A stretch of DNA of 64,000 bases from Agaribacter marinus (GTDB lineage Bacteria; Pseudomonadota; Gammaproteobacteria; Enterobacterales; Alteromonadaceae), in assembly GCF_030160655.1 (NCBI RefSeq), contig NZ_BSOT01000006.1, positions 806,001 to 870,000 of the forward strand, given 5' to 3'. Under the pieces are notes generated by a model that was not told the DNA's origin, made no database searches, and saw nothing but the letters and a program-made list of their open reading frames with translations. Both the position numbers and the translations under genes were made by a program. Positions 7,673-17,468 of this stretch are shown piece after piece (the stretch's first letter is position 1; the number at the start of each line of letters is the position of its first letter).

Positions 7673-7880
7673 AAAAAGAAAGTAGCAACCTTGTTCACTG
7701 AATGAACAATATGAATAACATATCTGCAATTGAAACGCTAATGAAATGAAAATGCGATTTGAGAGCATAAGGTGAATGAACACTAATTTCTCTGGCTCAT
7801 CTGTATTGGCAAATATACCGGCGTGAAAGGAACAAACAGAGGTATTGGTCAAATGACCAAATTCACCTTCAATTTCATTC

Positions 7881-9065
7881 CTAGTCTGCTTTTAGCGAAA
7901 ACCTAAATTCACTGCCATCTTGAGGTTCATCGGGAATATTCAGCGCTAAAATAAGCGAGCACACCGCAAAACCTGCACCAATGTAAAATACTGCGCTGGG
8001 CGAGCTTAACCACAATATGCCCAAGAGTGCTGGTATTACTACGGCCGCTATATGGTTGATGGTGAATGCAACACCCGCAGTGGATGCAATATCCTTTGGG
8101 TCAGCAATTTTTTGAAAGTAGGTTTTCATCGCAATAGCCATTGCAAAGAAAAGGTGATCAATAACAAACAATACCGCAGCCACTTGCGCATCAGAGACCA
8201 TTGCGTAAGACACAAAGACGACTGCTAGTCCGACATACTCGACAGTTAACGCCGTGCGTTCACCTACTTTTGCTATCCACTTTCCAATTTTAGGCGCAAA
8301 TATTAAATTAAAAACATAATTGATAATAAATAGTAAGCTAATTTGCCCGACAGAGTATCCAAACTTTTCGACCATCATGAAGGAGGCAAATACCAAGAAT
8401 ATTTGCCGTCTGGCGCCGCTAAAAAAGGTTAGGGCGTAATACAACCAGTATCGTTTCCGTAATACCATGTGTTTGTGTTGTAAAGACGGTTGCTCAAATT
8501 GCTTAAAGAATCCCCACATGAAGACGACAAGGATTAAACCGAATCCGCCTGCGAGCATATACATGGCGGTATAATTAACGTCCAACCATTCCATCAATAC
8601 CCATATTGAGCCATAAGCAAATAATGATGCAAAACTCTTAACGGCAAGTTGTTGACCCATAAAATGCGCCGCTTTGTCTTTGTGCAGCCATTGCAGTGTT
8701 AACGATTGATTGATGGTTTCAAAGTAATGGAATCCGATTGACATCAATACAGTTGTGCAATACAAACCGATTTCAAAAGGTAATAACCCGGTAACCGCGA
8801 TACCAATACACATGACTAACAAGGAGAGCATGGCAAATGTTTGCTCTTTTAGAATTAGCAGTACAAACACTGCAGTGAATGCGAGAAAGCCCGGAACTTC
8901 GCGCAAACTTTGCAATAAGCCAATTTCTGCGCCGGTAAATTGTGCTTTTTCAACAACAAAATTGTTTAGCAATGCGACCCAAACGGAAAACACCAAAGGC
9001 ATTGCAAATGCCATTGCCAAGAGCAGTAACTGCGGGTTATTGCGGAAGTTTGATATTTGTATCAC
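7881..9065 (-). CDS. Major facilitator superfamily transporter
   Basis: A 394-residue integral membrane protein with about 12 hydrophobic segments in two groups of six. The central loop is basic and polar (KQFEQPSLQHKHMVLRKRYW, near 190-210). The start codon is GTG (9063-9065). General MFS features are visible, such as the short basic loop HKDKAAHFMGQQLAVKS after the fourth helix and RRQIFLVFASFMMVEKFGYS at the start of the second half. The C-terminal tail is hydrophilic (IPDEPQDGSEFRFSLKAD). The substrate cannot be told from sequence. It is transcribed alone, between the DUF6795 gene and the divergent DUF1080 gene; 230 bp separate it from the latter. Confidence 0.85.
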   Translation of the reverse strand: MIQISNFRNNPQLLLLAMAFAMPLVFSVWVALLNNFVVEKAQFTGAEIGLLQSLREVPGFLAFTAVFVLLILKEQTFAMLSLLVMCIGIAVTGLLPFEIGLYCTTVLMSIGFHYFETINQSLTLQWLHKDKAAHFMGQQLAVKSFASLFAYGSIWVLMEWLDVNYTAMYMLAGGFGLILVVFMWGFFKQFEQPSLQHKHMVLRKRYWLYYALTFFSGARRQIFLVFASFMMVEKFGYSVGQISLLFIINYVFNLIFAPKIGKWIAKVGERTALTVEYVGLAVVFVSYAMVSDAQVAAVLFVIDHLFFAMAIAMKTYFQKIADPKDIASTAGVAFTINHIAAVVIPALLGILWLSSPSAVFYIGAGFAVCSLILALNIPDEPQDGSEFRFSLKAD

Positions 9066-9295
9066 TACGTGCTCATATGCGTTAAAGCAGCAATAGTATA
9101 TTTATAATGCTCAATGTAAAAGTGAGAATAGTGGCACACGATCAAAAAAATATAGGTCAATACCATCTTTCGTAAGTATTCTTTTCTTACCTGAGATTGA
9201 GCAAGACAGTTTTGCAGCGTAAAGTTACAATTTATTTACAAACGCTCAATATCGATTATTGAGTGATGAAAGATTAAACACACATCAGGGAAACT

Positions 9296-10045
9296 ATGAA
9301 AAGCTCATTTTTGAAAGGTTTACGATTTGCCATTTTAGGTCAAATGTCCTTAGCAGTAGCGTTTATGTCATATGCTAATCAGCAACTGCCGCCGCAGGCA
9401 ACAGAGTATTATGCGCCAGTGCCAGTAAAAATAAGTACAGATCCTGTTCCCTCTGATGCAATTGTCCTTTTTGATGGGAATAGCACTGATGCATGGGAGC
9501 ACCACGATGGTTCTGCGGTAAAATGGACTGTCGAAGATGGTGCGATGACCGTTAAACCAGGCAGTAAAGGTATTCGCTCAAAAGCGTCCTTTTGCGACGC
9601 ACAAATACATATTGAATGGCGAACACCTGCTGAGGATGCTACAAAAAAAGGTCAAAACGATAGTAATAGTGGTCTATTTATTATGGGACGTTATGAAATA
9701 CAAATTTTAAATAATTATGACAATGACACCTATGTAAATGGTCAAGCAGGCTCTATTTACAAGCAATACCCTCCTTTGGTTAACGCGAGTAAACCAAGAA
9801 TGGAATGGCAGACATACGACATCATTTTTGCTGCGCCACGTTTTGATAAAAATGGAATGGTCACCAAAAAGGCGACAATGACGGCGCTACATAATGGTGT
9901 ACTTGTGCAAAATCATTCTGAGCTTCAGGGCAGCACAACATACAAAGGTTTACCACAATATAAAGCACATGGTTGTGCACCAATTCATCTTCAGGATCAC
10001 GGTTCTAAAGTAAGTTTCAGAAATATTTGGGTACGTGAACTATAA
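9296..10045 (+). CDS. Secreted DUF1080 (3-keto-disaccharide hydrolase-like) protein
   Basis: A 249-residue protein with an N-terminal signal peptide (KSSFLKGLRFAILGQMSLAV, cleavage after the Ala-Asn region near residue 27). Residues about 55-248 are a DUF1080 domain: IVLFDGNSTDAWEHHDG, then EDGAMTVKPGSKGIRSK, DAQIHIEWRTP, NSGLFIMGRYEIQILNN, GSIYKQYPPLVNAS, and the final PIHLQDHGSKVSFRNIWVREL. These are the most conserved strands of the family, including the FRNIW ending. No lipobox is present, so it should be periplasmic or secreted, unlike the lipoprotein at 1-574. The family hydrolyses 3-keto sugars made by sugar 3-dehydrogenases, but no such dehydrogenase is seen here. Transcribed alone. 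Confidence 0.88.
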   Translation: MKSSFLKGLRFAILGQMSLAVAFMSYANQQLPPQATEYYAPVPVKISTDPVPSDAIVLFDGNSTDAWEHHDGSAVKWTVEDGAMTVKPGSKGIRSKASFCDAQIHIEWRTPAEDATKKGQNDSNSGLFIMGRYEIQILNNYDNDTYVNGQAGSIYKQYPPLVNASKPRMEWQTYDIIFAAPRFDKNGMVTKKATMTALHNGVLVQNHSELQGSTTYKGLPQYKAHGCAPIHLQDHGSKVSFRNIWVREL

Positions 10046-10169
10046 GCTGGTCGTAAAGCGAGGTATAAGAAGCATCTGGTCACTTTTGCATGTTTTACTG
10101 CACATATGATACATATATGACGTAAAATCTAGCGTTAGCGGTAAACACAGTAAATGGACTCGGAAAAAA

Positions 10170-11885
10170 GTGACAAAACCTTTAGTTATTGAACAGCTTG
10201 CAAGTGTGCTTGCTCCCGAGCATATTGCGACTGAAGAAAAAGAGACCGAACATTATCGCAAGGGTTGGCGTTCAGGTGGTGGTGCCGCTTTAGCTGTTTT
10301 ATTTCCACAAACGTTAATTGAATATTGGCGTGCCTTGGAAGTATGTGTCGCGTCGAATTGCATTATTGTTATGCAAGCGGCAAATACGGGACTCACAGAG
10401 GGTTCAGCACCAAATGGTGAGGATTATGATCGCGATGTGATTGTGATCAATACCTTGGCAATGGATAACATCGTTGTATTGGGAGACGGTGAGCAAATCA
10501 TCAGTTTTCCCGGCGCGACCTTACATAAGCTAGAGAAAACGCTAAAACCATTCAAGCGTGCGCCACATTCTGTTATTGGTTCTTCATGTTTAGGCGCGTC
10601 GGTTGTTGGTGGCATAGCGAATAATTCAGGCGGTGCACTTGTTAAGCGTGGGCCAGCGTATACTGAATTAGCGCTTTATGCACAAGTTAATGCAAATGGC
10701 GTACTATCTTTAGTAAATCATCTTGGGATTGATTTAGGGAACGAACCTGAAGAAATACTCGCTAACCTCGTATCGGGGGATTTTGAGCAATGCCTCGGCA
10801 GAGCTGTGGGTGACCAAGACGTTCGAGTGGCCTCAGCCAGCGATTATGAAAGCCGTATTCGTGATGTGGATGCAAATTCGCCAAGTCGCTTTAACGCGGA
10901 CAGCTCTCGACTTTATGAAGCTAGCGGCTGTGCCGGAAAAATAGCAGTATTCGCCGTAAGGCTAGACACCTTTGAAATGCCGGCGCGAGAGCAAACGTAC
11001 TATATTGGTACGAATGACCCTAAAGTACTTACCCGTATTCGGAAACATATGTTAACGCAATTTACCCATCTTCCTGAAGTGGGGGAGTATATGCATCGAG
11101 ACGTATTCGATGTCGCGAAAGAGTATGGCAAAGATACCTTGCTTAGCATAAAACACTTAGGTACTGACACTATGCCAACGCTATTTGCGGCGAAAGGGCG
11201 GATTGACGCTGTGCTGAATAAACTGACGTTCTTACCTGATAATTTGACAGACAAATTTATGCAAGTTATCAGTAAGTTGTTTCCGTGTCAGCTAAGTCAT
11301 CGCTTGATGCAATGGCGTGACAAATTTGAACATCATTTGATTTTAAAGATGAGTGATAATGGGATAGAAGAGGCAAACAAATACCTCGAACATCTATTTG
11401 TCAATAACGAACAGGGTGGATATTTTGTATGCTCAGATGACGAAGCTGAAAATGCGTACTTGCTAAGGTTTGCAGCGGCTGGCGCAGCCGTTCGCTATCA
11501 AATAATGAACGCGGATAAAACGTCAGATATCCTTGCATTAGATATTGCTTTGCGCAGAAATGATGAAACGTGGGTAGAAGCTTTACCAGAAGATATCGCC
11601 AAGCATATCGACATGCCTCTTTATTACGGGCACTTCTTCTGTCATGTGTTTCATCAGGACTACATCTTGAAGCGGGGGAGTAGCGCAAAAGAGGTAAAAG
11701 AAAAAATCTTGGCCTTACTTGACCAACGCGGCGCTAAATACCCCGCTGAGCACAATGTGGGACATATGTATGAAGCTGAAGCTAGCCTGAAAGCGTTTTA
11801 TACAGACTTAGATCCAACCAACACCTTTAATCCGGGTGTCGGTAAAATGGACAAGCACAAACGGAATTGTGCTTGTAGTATCTAG
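10170..11885 (+). CDS. dld: Quinone-dependent D-lactate dehydrogenase
   Basis: A 571-residue FAD-linked enzyme oxidising D-lactate to pyruvate and passing electrons to quinone at the inner membrane. The start is GTG 10170, with GGA 6 nt upstream; the ATG at 10153 is out of frame and soon stops. The PCMH-type FAD-binding region spans about residues 38-245: the Dld-typical YRKGWRSGGGAALAVLFPQTL, then AANTGLTEGSAPNG, then PHSVIGSSCLGASVVGGIANNSGGALVKRGPAYTE. The C-terminal part has DMPLYYGHFFCHVFHQDYI and AEHNVGHMYEAEASLKAFYTDLDPTNTFNPGVGK, both characteristic of Dld. Length equals that of E. coli Dld (571). It stands alone without lldR or a lactate permease nearby. Confidence 0.95.
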   Translation: MTKPLVIEQLASVLAPEHIATEEKETEHYRKGWRSGGGAALAVLFPQTLIEYWRALEVCVASNCIIVMQAANTGLTEGSAPNGEDYDRDVIVINTLAMDNIVVLGDGEQIISFPGATLHKLEKTLKPFKRAPHSVIGSSCLGASVVGGIANNSGGALVKRGPAYTELALYAQVNANGVLSLVNHLGIDLGNEPEEILANLVSGDFEQCLGRAVGDQDVRVASASDYESRIRDVDANSPSRFNADSSRLYEASGCAGKIAVFAVRLDTFEMPAREQTYYIGTNDPKVLTRIRKHMLTQFTHLPEVGEYMHRDVFDVAKEYGKDTLLSIKHLGTDTMPTLFAAKGRIDAVLNKLTFLPDNLTDKFMQVISKLFPCQLSHRLMQWRDKFEHHLILKMSDNGIEEANKYLEHLFVNNEQGGYFVCSDDEAENAYLLRFAAAGAAVRYQIMNADKTSDILALDIALRRNDETWVEALPEDIAKHIDMPLYYGHFFCHVFHQDYILKRGSSAKEVKEKILALLDQRGAKYPAEHNVGHMYEAEASLKAFYTDLDPTNTFNPGVGKMDKHKRNCACSI

Positions 11886-11930
11886 TTGTTGTTGCCTAAC
11901 TTGTCGATTGGAATATGCTAATTTTGGCGT

Positions 11931-13256
11931 TCACTTTACATTGACTGTATGCTCGTGTGTTTTCGAATGTGCAATAGTCTTGTCACCCGATTTAAGTACT
12001 ATTTGGATATTCGTTTTATCAAGATCTATGGCAGTCTTGAGTTGCACACTGCTGCGAAGGTGCCCATAGCCAGCCTTAAGTGACAATTGTTTACTTGTTA
12101 ATGTTTTTGAGTCTTTTGTAAGTAGAATATCTGCGTCTATATCAATGTCGCTCTCGTAAACATAGTCCACTTCCAAGGTATTTAACACTTGGTTGACGCT
12201 TTTTATCTCCACTCGCTCATCAAAAATATCACCAGCTGATTCATTCGAATTATTTGAGTTTGGGTGTTGTTCAGTTACGTCAAGATAGACATAAGCGCGA
12301 ATCCAATCGTAGTAGGACGTATTTATGCTGTTATCTGCGAGTTGCTCGTCTGTTGGATATGGTTTAGCCCAGTCATAGGTTTCGGTAACCATATTAATTT
12401 GCATTGGCCGGTTGTACGGACGCGCTGAAAGTGTAGTATCGATAGAAATATGCCCTGAAAATTGGTCGTTCAAGTAAAAATCGACTTCGTTTTCATTCTT
12501 CCACCAAGCAGCGTAGGTATTAAAGTCTTGCCATACTTCTTTTCCATTCGCTAATTTTGCGTTGCCGGGAGCGCCAGTCCCGTCACCCTCAGCAACATTT
12601 GTACCTTTTGAGAACCTTAGGGCGCGTCCGTAAAAATTCATCACTGAGTTATCACTGTTGGGGTCTACAAGTAGCTCACTATCTTCGGGTTTGCAGCCTC
12701 GATACCAAACGTGAGTGTTGTATTGCTGGCCGGTGCGAAATAAGGCGCCAAATGGTGCGTCGATTACGCCACCGACGGCTTCAGCGATATCGAGCTCAAG
12801 TGCCCAAGAATCTTCTGAACAGCTTTCCCCAAGAAAGTTCTCACCTTCGAAAGGCACGTTTTTATTTGAAAGCCAAAATGTCGTGGACATATTTATACGT
12901 GACGCTTTAAAGCGTGCTTCATAGTACCCATGATAGGCGCCTTGATTAAGCGATTGTATTGCGCCCCCACCGATAGTATAAGGACCATCGGTTTTTTTTA
13001 GTTTATGGTTTTTAATTTGTAAAAAGCCATCAGATAAAGTTACTGCGCTAGGTACAAACTTTGCTGGTGGGCGACCCTTCCAGGTATTGAAATGGTCTCG
13101 CCACTTTGTTCTATCGAGTGAGGTTTGATTAAATTCATCAGAATATGCGTAATTTACACTCCACCGTTTACCTAGTTCAGGCTCTGGTGGTTTTGCAGTG
13201 ACGTTGACTCCTGTACATAATAAAAAACTGCCAAGCATTATGAATTTAATTCGCAT
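11931..13256 (-). CDS. Secreted GH16 family glycoside hydrolase
   Basis: A 441-residue enzyme with signal peptide (MRIKFIMLGSFLLCTGVNVTA, cleaved near residue 21) and a GH16 beta-jelly-roll catalytic domain (about 30-300). The active-site motif is ELDIAE: E154 nucleophile, D156 helper, E159 acid/base. Flanking features fit marine galactan-active subfamilies such as agarases and carrageenases: SDEFNQTSLDRTKWRDHFNTW, GAYHGYYEARFKAS, and the late MQINMVTETYDW. Residues about 330-441 form a beta-rich C-terminal module after an Asn/Ser linker (HPNSNNSNESAG), possibly a binding module. A GAGG lies 8 nt before the ATG. The exact substrate (agar, carrageenan, porphyran or laminarin) cannot be fixed by eye. 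No PUL genes (SusC/D-like receptor, other agarases) surround it. Confidence 0.88.
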   Translation of the reverse strand: MRIKFIMLGSFLLCTGVNVTAKPPEPELGKRWSVNYAYSDEFNQTSLDRTKWRDHFNTWKGRPPAKFVPSAVTLSDGFLQIKNHKLKKTDGPYTIGGGAIQSLNQGAYHGYYEARFKASRINMSTTFWLSNKNVPFEGENFLGESCSEDSWALELDIAEAVGGVIDAPFGALFRTGQQYNTHVWYRGCKPEDSELLVDPNSDNSVMNFYGRALRFSKGTNVAEGDGTGAPGNAKLANGKEVWQDFNTYAAWWKNENEVDFYLNDQFSGHISIDTTLSARPYNRPMQINMVTETYDWAKPYPTDEQLADNSINTSYYDWIRAYVYLDVTEQHPNSNNSNESAGDIFDERVEIKSVNQVLNTLEVDYVYESDIDIDADILLTKDSKTLTSKQLSLKAGYGHLRSSVQLKTAIDLDKTNIQIVLKSGDKTIAHSKTHEHTVNVK

Positions 13257-13378
13257 AACTTTATCCTCAAAGCTAAGTTATAAATATAAACTCAGTGTTT
13301 TATATATGAATGGTGCGGCATCTGCAACATTCATTATCTTATAAGCTATATATACTTGCTTGCGATGAGTGTTTTGGC

Positions 13379-13397
13379 AAAGGTCAACAGACCCTAG
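13379..13397 (+). repeat. 19-bp repeat, copy 1 (inverted copy at 61532)
   Basis: The sequence AAAGGTCAACAGACCCTAG occurs here and, exactly reverse-complemented, at 61532-61550. It sits in the non-coding stretch between the GH16 and LysM genes. It looks like a solo end of a transposable element; no transposase reading frame is beside it. Confidence 0.55.
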
Positions 13398-13447
13398 CAT
13401 CTTATGGATGATTTACACGAAGGTTTAGTTGCTTGTCAGGGGAAGGC

Positions 13448-13475
13448 ACAAGGGTAATGCGAGCACTACCCTTGT
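13448..13475 (-). terminator. Hairpin after the LysM lipoprotein gene
   Basis: ACAAGGGTA (13448-13456) pairs perfectly with TACCCTTGT (13467-13475) across a 10-nt loop, 25 bp past the stop codon of the leftward LysM gene. No clear U-run follows, so it may terminate weakly or protect the mRNA 3' end. Confidence 0.5.
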
Positions 13476-13500
13476 TAATAAGTTACCGTAATTAGTATAT

Positions 13501-14685
13501 TTAACAGTTTGTATTATTGCCTTTTAGGGTCTCTAGTCTGCATTTGAGTTCTACAGCTTGTGTGCGGTATGCGGATGCATTTGCGTGACTTGGGTCAACC
13601 GCCAGAACAATGTCCCACTTGGCGATTGCTTCGTCTAATTCTTGCTGCCTAAATGCGGTAGATGCTTCTCGATGGTATTTCTCAGTTATTTTCTTTTGCA
13701 AGGCTTGCATTTTTTCATTTGCTGAGGCATTTGAACTATCAGCTTCTGAAGCAAGTTTAAAGCTATCGAAAGCCGCTAATTCAGCGTTGTTTGAGAGTTG
13801 AATGTCGCCAGACTCGACAAATAAGCTAGCTGCAGTAATAGGGTCTTCAGCAACGAGTTCTTTTGCTCTCGCTTGCATTGCGACCAACGATGCAGATTGA
13901 AGATCACTTGTCAAAGGGCCGAAGCGTTTGAGCGACTCGATGATGTGAATTGATTCTGCATAATTTTGGACTGAATTTGCGTCAAGTAGTTGTTGCGTTA
14001 AAGATTCTTTACTTGGCATTTCTGGCGCGTCACTAACGACCAAATTGGGCTCTTCCATATCTGCTTCGTGAGCTGGCATGGCATTAGCGTCTTCTTCATT
14101 CGAGCTTGTTTCCACAAGTGCTTCTGCATCTTTATTATTTGCCGCAGCTTCTTCTTTTGCTATGACGCGCTTAGCCAGTTGTGTCAGCGGTACTTTGATA
14201 TCTGTCCCAATATTGACCCGGTTTGGGTTGTCAATCTGGTTGTATTTCGCTAAGGCGTAAAACTCCCAAGCGGACCCCAGGTATTTTTTTGCAATGGTTG
14301 ACAAGCTCATACCCGAGCGTAGTTTTAGCGTAAAATACTCTTCAGGATAATATTCAGATGACGGGACGGTAATCTGCTTAATGAGATTTGCCGCTCGACT
14401 ACTGTTAGGCACTGCAAGGGAGTATTCTTTTAGTTCAGCAAGTGCAATATCTACGTTTCCTCTCTCAAGGTTTTTAATTGCTTTAGTCATCCGCGCTCGC
14501 GGTGTTAAGCCAACTTCCGCAACAACAGTAGGTTTTTCTGGTTGAGACTGCACTTCATTTTGAGGCGTATTGGTGGGCGTTGGTTCGGTTGTTGTCGGGG
14601 CGGTTGCGATACACGCTGACAACGATAAAGATCCTACCGCAAGTAGTGTTAACTTAGTTCTACTAAAAGACGCTTTATGAATCAT
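13501..14685 (-). CDS. LysM-domain lipoprotein with TPR-like C-terminal region
   Basis: A 394-residue lipoprotein: signal peptide with lipobox LSAC (Cys25), a Pro/Thr-rich spacer (26-55), a short helical repeat (about 60-105), and a LysM domain (about 117-166: YFTLKLRSGMSLSTIAKKYL, then FYALAKYNQIDNPNRVNIG, then IKVP). An acidic, Ala/Glu-rich linker follows, then TPR-like helices (about 225-385) with DSFKLASEADSSNASANEKMQAL and DEAIAKWDIVLAVDPSHANAS. It ends with two Cys. LysM binds peptidoglycan GlcNAc, so the protein should sit in the periplasm tethered to the outer membrane and wall. Similar LysM-TPR lipoproteins are common and uncharacterised in Alteromonadales. It is a single gene; a hairpin lies downstream. 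Confidence 0.85.
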   Translation of the reverse strand: MIHKASFSRTKLTLLAVGSLSLSACIATAPTTTEPTPTNTPQNEVQSQPEKPTVVAEVGLTPRARMTKAIKNLERGNVDIALAELKEYSLAVPNSSRAANLIKQITVPSSEYYPEEYFTLKLRSGMSLSTIAKKYLGSAWEFYALAKYNQIDNPNRVNIGTDIKVPLTQLAKRVIAKEEAAANNKDAEALVETSSNEEDANAMPAHEADMEEPNLVVSDAPEMPSKESLTQQLLDANSVQNYAESIHIIESLKRFGPLTSDLQSASLVAMQARAKELVAEDPITAASLFVESGDIQLSNNAELAAFDSFKLASEADSSNASANEKMQALQKKITEKYHREASTAFRQQELDEAIAKWDIVLAVDPSHANASAYRTQAVELKCRLETLKGNNTNC

Positions 14686-15195
14686 GCCCTACCTCATCTA
14701 TTTTTGGTTACACCAGTAGAATGATGTAACACTTCCATGTAAGCGTAAAACTTACTGTCAAACGCATTAATTTTGATGCTCACTACTATACATTCAATGG
14801 GTTAAATTACAAACAATCAGATTGAAGTATTGTGTATCGACATTAGTCTATCGGTATTTAGTGATAGACTGCCCGAATGTAGTGTTCGCTTCCTATCTAA
14901 TAGCATTAAAAAATGTTGGTTTTGCACCAAAATGAGTCAACTGTCTTACTTTAGGGTGAGAGGTACTGAAAATATTCGTGTGCAAAGTATTTGATATGCC
15001 TAGAGTTTACTGCCCAAGCTTCGCAGATACCGTTATTTTGTGCTTACTTCACCCATATCGTTTTCGTAACGTGTTCTATTAGATTACTATTGGTTAGTTT
15101 CTTGCTTTAAAGCCAGTTTACTTAGCTTATATGGTTTGTATGCATTTTATGCTCTTTGGGTATTTGCAAAACGATTGAGTCCATTAGGAATAGAT
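14686..15195. other. 510-bp gene-free region upstream of the NCS2 permease
   Basis: I find no convincing gene. There is one clear hairpin: AGTCTATC (14845-14852) and GATAGACT (14863-14870) around a 10-nt loop. It lies about 325 bp before the permease start, too far for an ordinary leader. The frame open from 15136 into the permease gives 20 residues that do not look like the family N-terminus, so I treat them as non-coding. I searched by eye for purine or xanthine riboswitch cores and saw none. Confidence 0.4.
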
Positions 15196-16545
15196 ATGAA
15201 AAACACCCCGGATATATTATTTTCGCTTGATGACAAGCCAAACATCAAGCAGAGTCTTACGTCCGCTGTTCAGCATATATTGGCTTGTTTTGTTGGTATT
15301 ATTACGCCGACTCTAATTATTGGCGCCGCTTTAGGTTTGCACGCTGAAATTCCTTATTTGATCAGCATGGCTTTATTTGTTTCAGGCGTTGCTACCTTTG
15401 TTCAAGCGAAAAAATTTGGTCCTGTCGGTTGTGGACTTATAGCTGTGCAAGGTACGAGTTTTGCCTTTGTAAGTGCGCTTTTGGTTGCCGGTTTTGCTGT
15501 TAAAGCAAAAGGCGGCAGTAATAACGATATACTTGCAACCATGTACGGCGTCTGCTTTGTGGGCGCTTTTATCGAAATAATTTTGAGTCAGTTTATAGAA
15601 AAAGTAAAAAAGGTAATCACACCGCTTACGACGGGCATCGTTATTACGACTATTGGTATCAGCTTAATTAAAGTTGGATTTACTGATTTGGCCGGTGGCT
15701 ACGGCAGTGAGAGTTTTGGTAGCCTTCAGAACCTCAGCTTGGGCCTGTTTGTTCTTGTCATCATTATTGGAATGAACGTTTCGTCTAATCCTTGGATTCG
15801 GCTGTCGGCAATAACCGTTGGTATGGTTTTAGGCACTGTATTGGCCTATTTTCTGGGTTTATTGTCGTTTTCTAATATGGTTGATTTACCCACTTTTAGT
15901 ATGCCGCTTCCTTTTAAATATGGCTTCAACTTTGATTGGGAAATATTTGTCCCTGTTGCCCTCATATACTTTTTAACCGCATTAGAAACCTCGGGCGATA
16001 TTACAGCAAATAGTTTGTTTTGTGGTTTGCCAATTAAAGGTGATCGTTATCTAAAACGTATAAAAGGCGGGGTGTTAGCCGATGGTATTAATTCGGCTAT
16101 TGCTGCTATGTTCAACACATTTCCAAATACGACCTTTGGTCAGAACAATGCGGTCATTCAAATGACTGGCGTGACGAGTCGACATGTGGCGTTTTACATC
16201 GCCGCGATATTGGTTTTGCTTGGGCTCTTTCCAGTGATAGGTGGTGTGTTGCAAGCGATTCCGAAACCTGTGCTTGGTGGTGCGACCTTAGTTATGTTTG
16301 CAACAATCGCGGTTGCGGGAATTAAAATACTCGCGAGTGAGCCAATTGATAGGCGGCGATCTTTAATTATTTCAACATCATTGGGGGCTGGTTTAGGTGT
16401 GCTAATGGTGCCTGATGCCATTCAGCAATTGCCTGAGTTTGTCAAAAATATACTGTCGTCTGCAGTCACCACTGCGGGTTTTACGGCTATTTTTATGAGC
16501 CTTCTCATCCCTGAGACGGAGCGTGTTCAACACGAAAAGACATAA
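15196..16545 (+). CDS. NCS2/NAT family xanthine/uric acid/uracil permease
   Basis: A 449-residue inner-membrane carrier. The start is ATG 15196, since AGGA lies 6 nt upstream and the product then begins MKNTPDILFSLDDKPNIKQS, as in the family; an upstream ATG at 15136 would add 20 unrelated residues. It has about 14 hydrophobic segments. Family marks: the early QH in SAVQHILACFVG, GTSFAFVSALL in helix 3, ALETSGDITANS in helix 8, and the NAT signature QNNAVIQMTG in helix 10, where Ala replaces a common Gly. The form GQNN...QMTGVTSR is closest to the xanthine and urate carriers XanP, XanQ and UacT of E. coli rather than UraA, so purine bases are the likely substrates, imported with protons. No purine catabolism genes adjoin it. 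Confidence 0.88.
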   Translation: MKNTPDILFSLDDKPNIKQSLTSAVQHILACFVGIITPTLIIGAALGLHAEIPYLISMALFVSGVATFVQAKKFGPVGCGLIAVQGTSFAFVSALLVAGFAVKAKGGSNNDILATMYGVCFVGAFIEIILSQFIEKVKKVITPLTTGIVITTIGISLIKVGFTDLAGGYGSESFGSLQNLSLGLFVLVIIIGMNVSSNPWIRLSAITVGMVLGTVLAYFLGLLSFSNMVDLPTFSMPLPFKYGFNFDWEIFVPVALIYFLTALETSGDITANSLFCGLPIKGDRYLKRIKGGVLADGINSAIAAMFNTFPNTTFGQNNAVIQMTGVTSRHVAFYIAAILVLLGLFPVIGGVLQAIPKPVLGGATLVMFATIAVAGIKILASEPIDRRRSLIISTSLGAGLGVLMVPDAIQQLPEFVKNILSSAVTTAGFTAIFMSLLIPETERVQHEKT

Positions 16546-16616
16546 TTAGTAAATAAGGTACTGCAAATTTGCTAGACTCCTGTCTTCGAGGCAACTACAA
16601 GGCGTATTTTCAAAAA

Positions 16617-17435
16617 ATGACAGGATTTAAGCAACAGATACCACATTTGGGTTATGGTACATGGGATAGAGCAGGTGATGTTGCATACCGTGGCGTTTTC
16701 GATGCCCTAACTCTAGGCTACAGGCATATTGATACCGCGCAAGCATACTCAAATGAAATTGATGTTGGTAAAGCGCTTGCTGCATCGGGGCTAGACAGAG
16801 ACGCCTATTTTTTAACGACTAAAGTCGATCCAATAAATTTTGGTCCAGGTCAAGTAGCACCGAGTGTTGAACGCAGTTTAGAACACTTACAGGTAAACTC
16901 AGTCGATTTATTGCTGTTACACTTCCCTTCTTTACACGATGAATATGAGGCTGAAGACTACATCTCTCAGTTAGGAGAGGTGTATGAAAATGGTTATGCT
17001 AAATTTATTGGTGTATCTAATTTCACCAAACACTATCTTGATATTGCCTTGGATGTATTAGGTGAAGGGCTTATTGCTAATAACCAAGTTGAAATTCATG
17101 CTTACATGCAAAACCAAGCTATTGTTGATTATTGCCGTTCCCTAGATATTGTGACAACGGCATATTCTCCATTGGCGCGGGGCGCCTTAATTAAAGATCC
17201 TGTTTTACAAGGCATTGCCAGTGAATTAGGGGGTACGTCAAGTCAAGTAGCGTTGGCGTTTCTATTGGCCGAAGGACATGTTGTTATTCCTTCCTCAGTC
17301 AGCCAAGAACGCGCCGCATCTAATCTTGCTGCAAGTAAGTTAACATTGTCCAGTTCACATGTAGACGCTATTCGTGCTTTAGAGCGCGGTATGCGCTTAG
17401 TCGATGAAGACTGGTGCCCAAAATGGGACATTTAG
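16617..17435 (+). CDS. Aldo/keto reductase (DkgA/DkgB-like)
   Basis: I choose ATG 16617, giving 272 residues that begin MTGFKQQIPHLGYGTW as AKR proteins do; a TTG at 16569 would add 16 residues and has a slightly better Shine-Dalgarno, so the start is uncertain. The catalytic tetrad is complete: D39 and Y44 in YRHIDTAQAYSNE, K69 in LTTKV, H102 in LLLLHFPS. NADPH-binding signatures are IGVSNF and VIPSSVSQERAASNLAA. It should reduce aldehydes or 2,5-diketo-D-gluconate with NADPH in the cytosol; the true substrate is unknown. It lies 71 bp after the permease and 33 bp before hrpB, all on the plus strand, so co-transcription is possible but not functionally obvious. Confidence 0.88.
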   Translation: MTGFKQQIPHLGYGTWDRAGDVAYRGVFDALTLGYRHIDTAQAYSNEIDVGKALAASGLDRDAYFLTTKVDPINFGPGQVAPSVERSLEHLQVNSVDLLLLHFPSLHDEYEAEDYISQLGEVYENGYAKFIGVSNFTKHYLDIALDVLGEGLIANNQVEIHAYMQNQAIVDYCRSLDIVTTAYSPLARGALIKDPVLQGIASELGGTSSQVALAFLLAEGHVVIPSSVSQERAASNLAASKLTLSSSHVDAIRALERGMRLVDEDWCPKWDI

Positions 17436-17468
17436 GTATGAAACGGTAAACGATAGGTAGGATGCGAT

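Noticed and set aside
7673-7852. N-terminal extension of the DUF6795 protein from ATG 7852
   Set aside because: The extra 60 residues are compositionally odd and would bury the signal segment that starts at ATG 7672.
14686-15195. Purine or xanthine riboswitch upstream of the NCS2 permease
   Set aside because: I looked for conserved purine and xanthine riboswitch cores and found only one simple 8-bp hairpin, far from the start codon.
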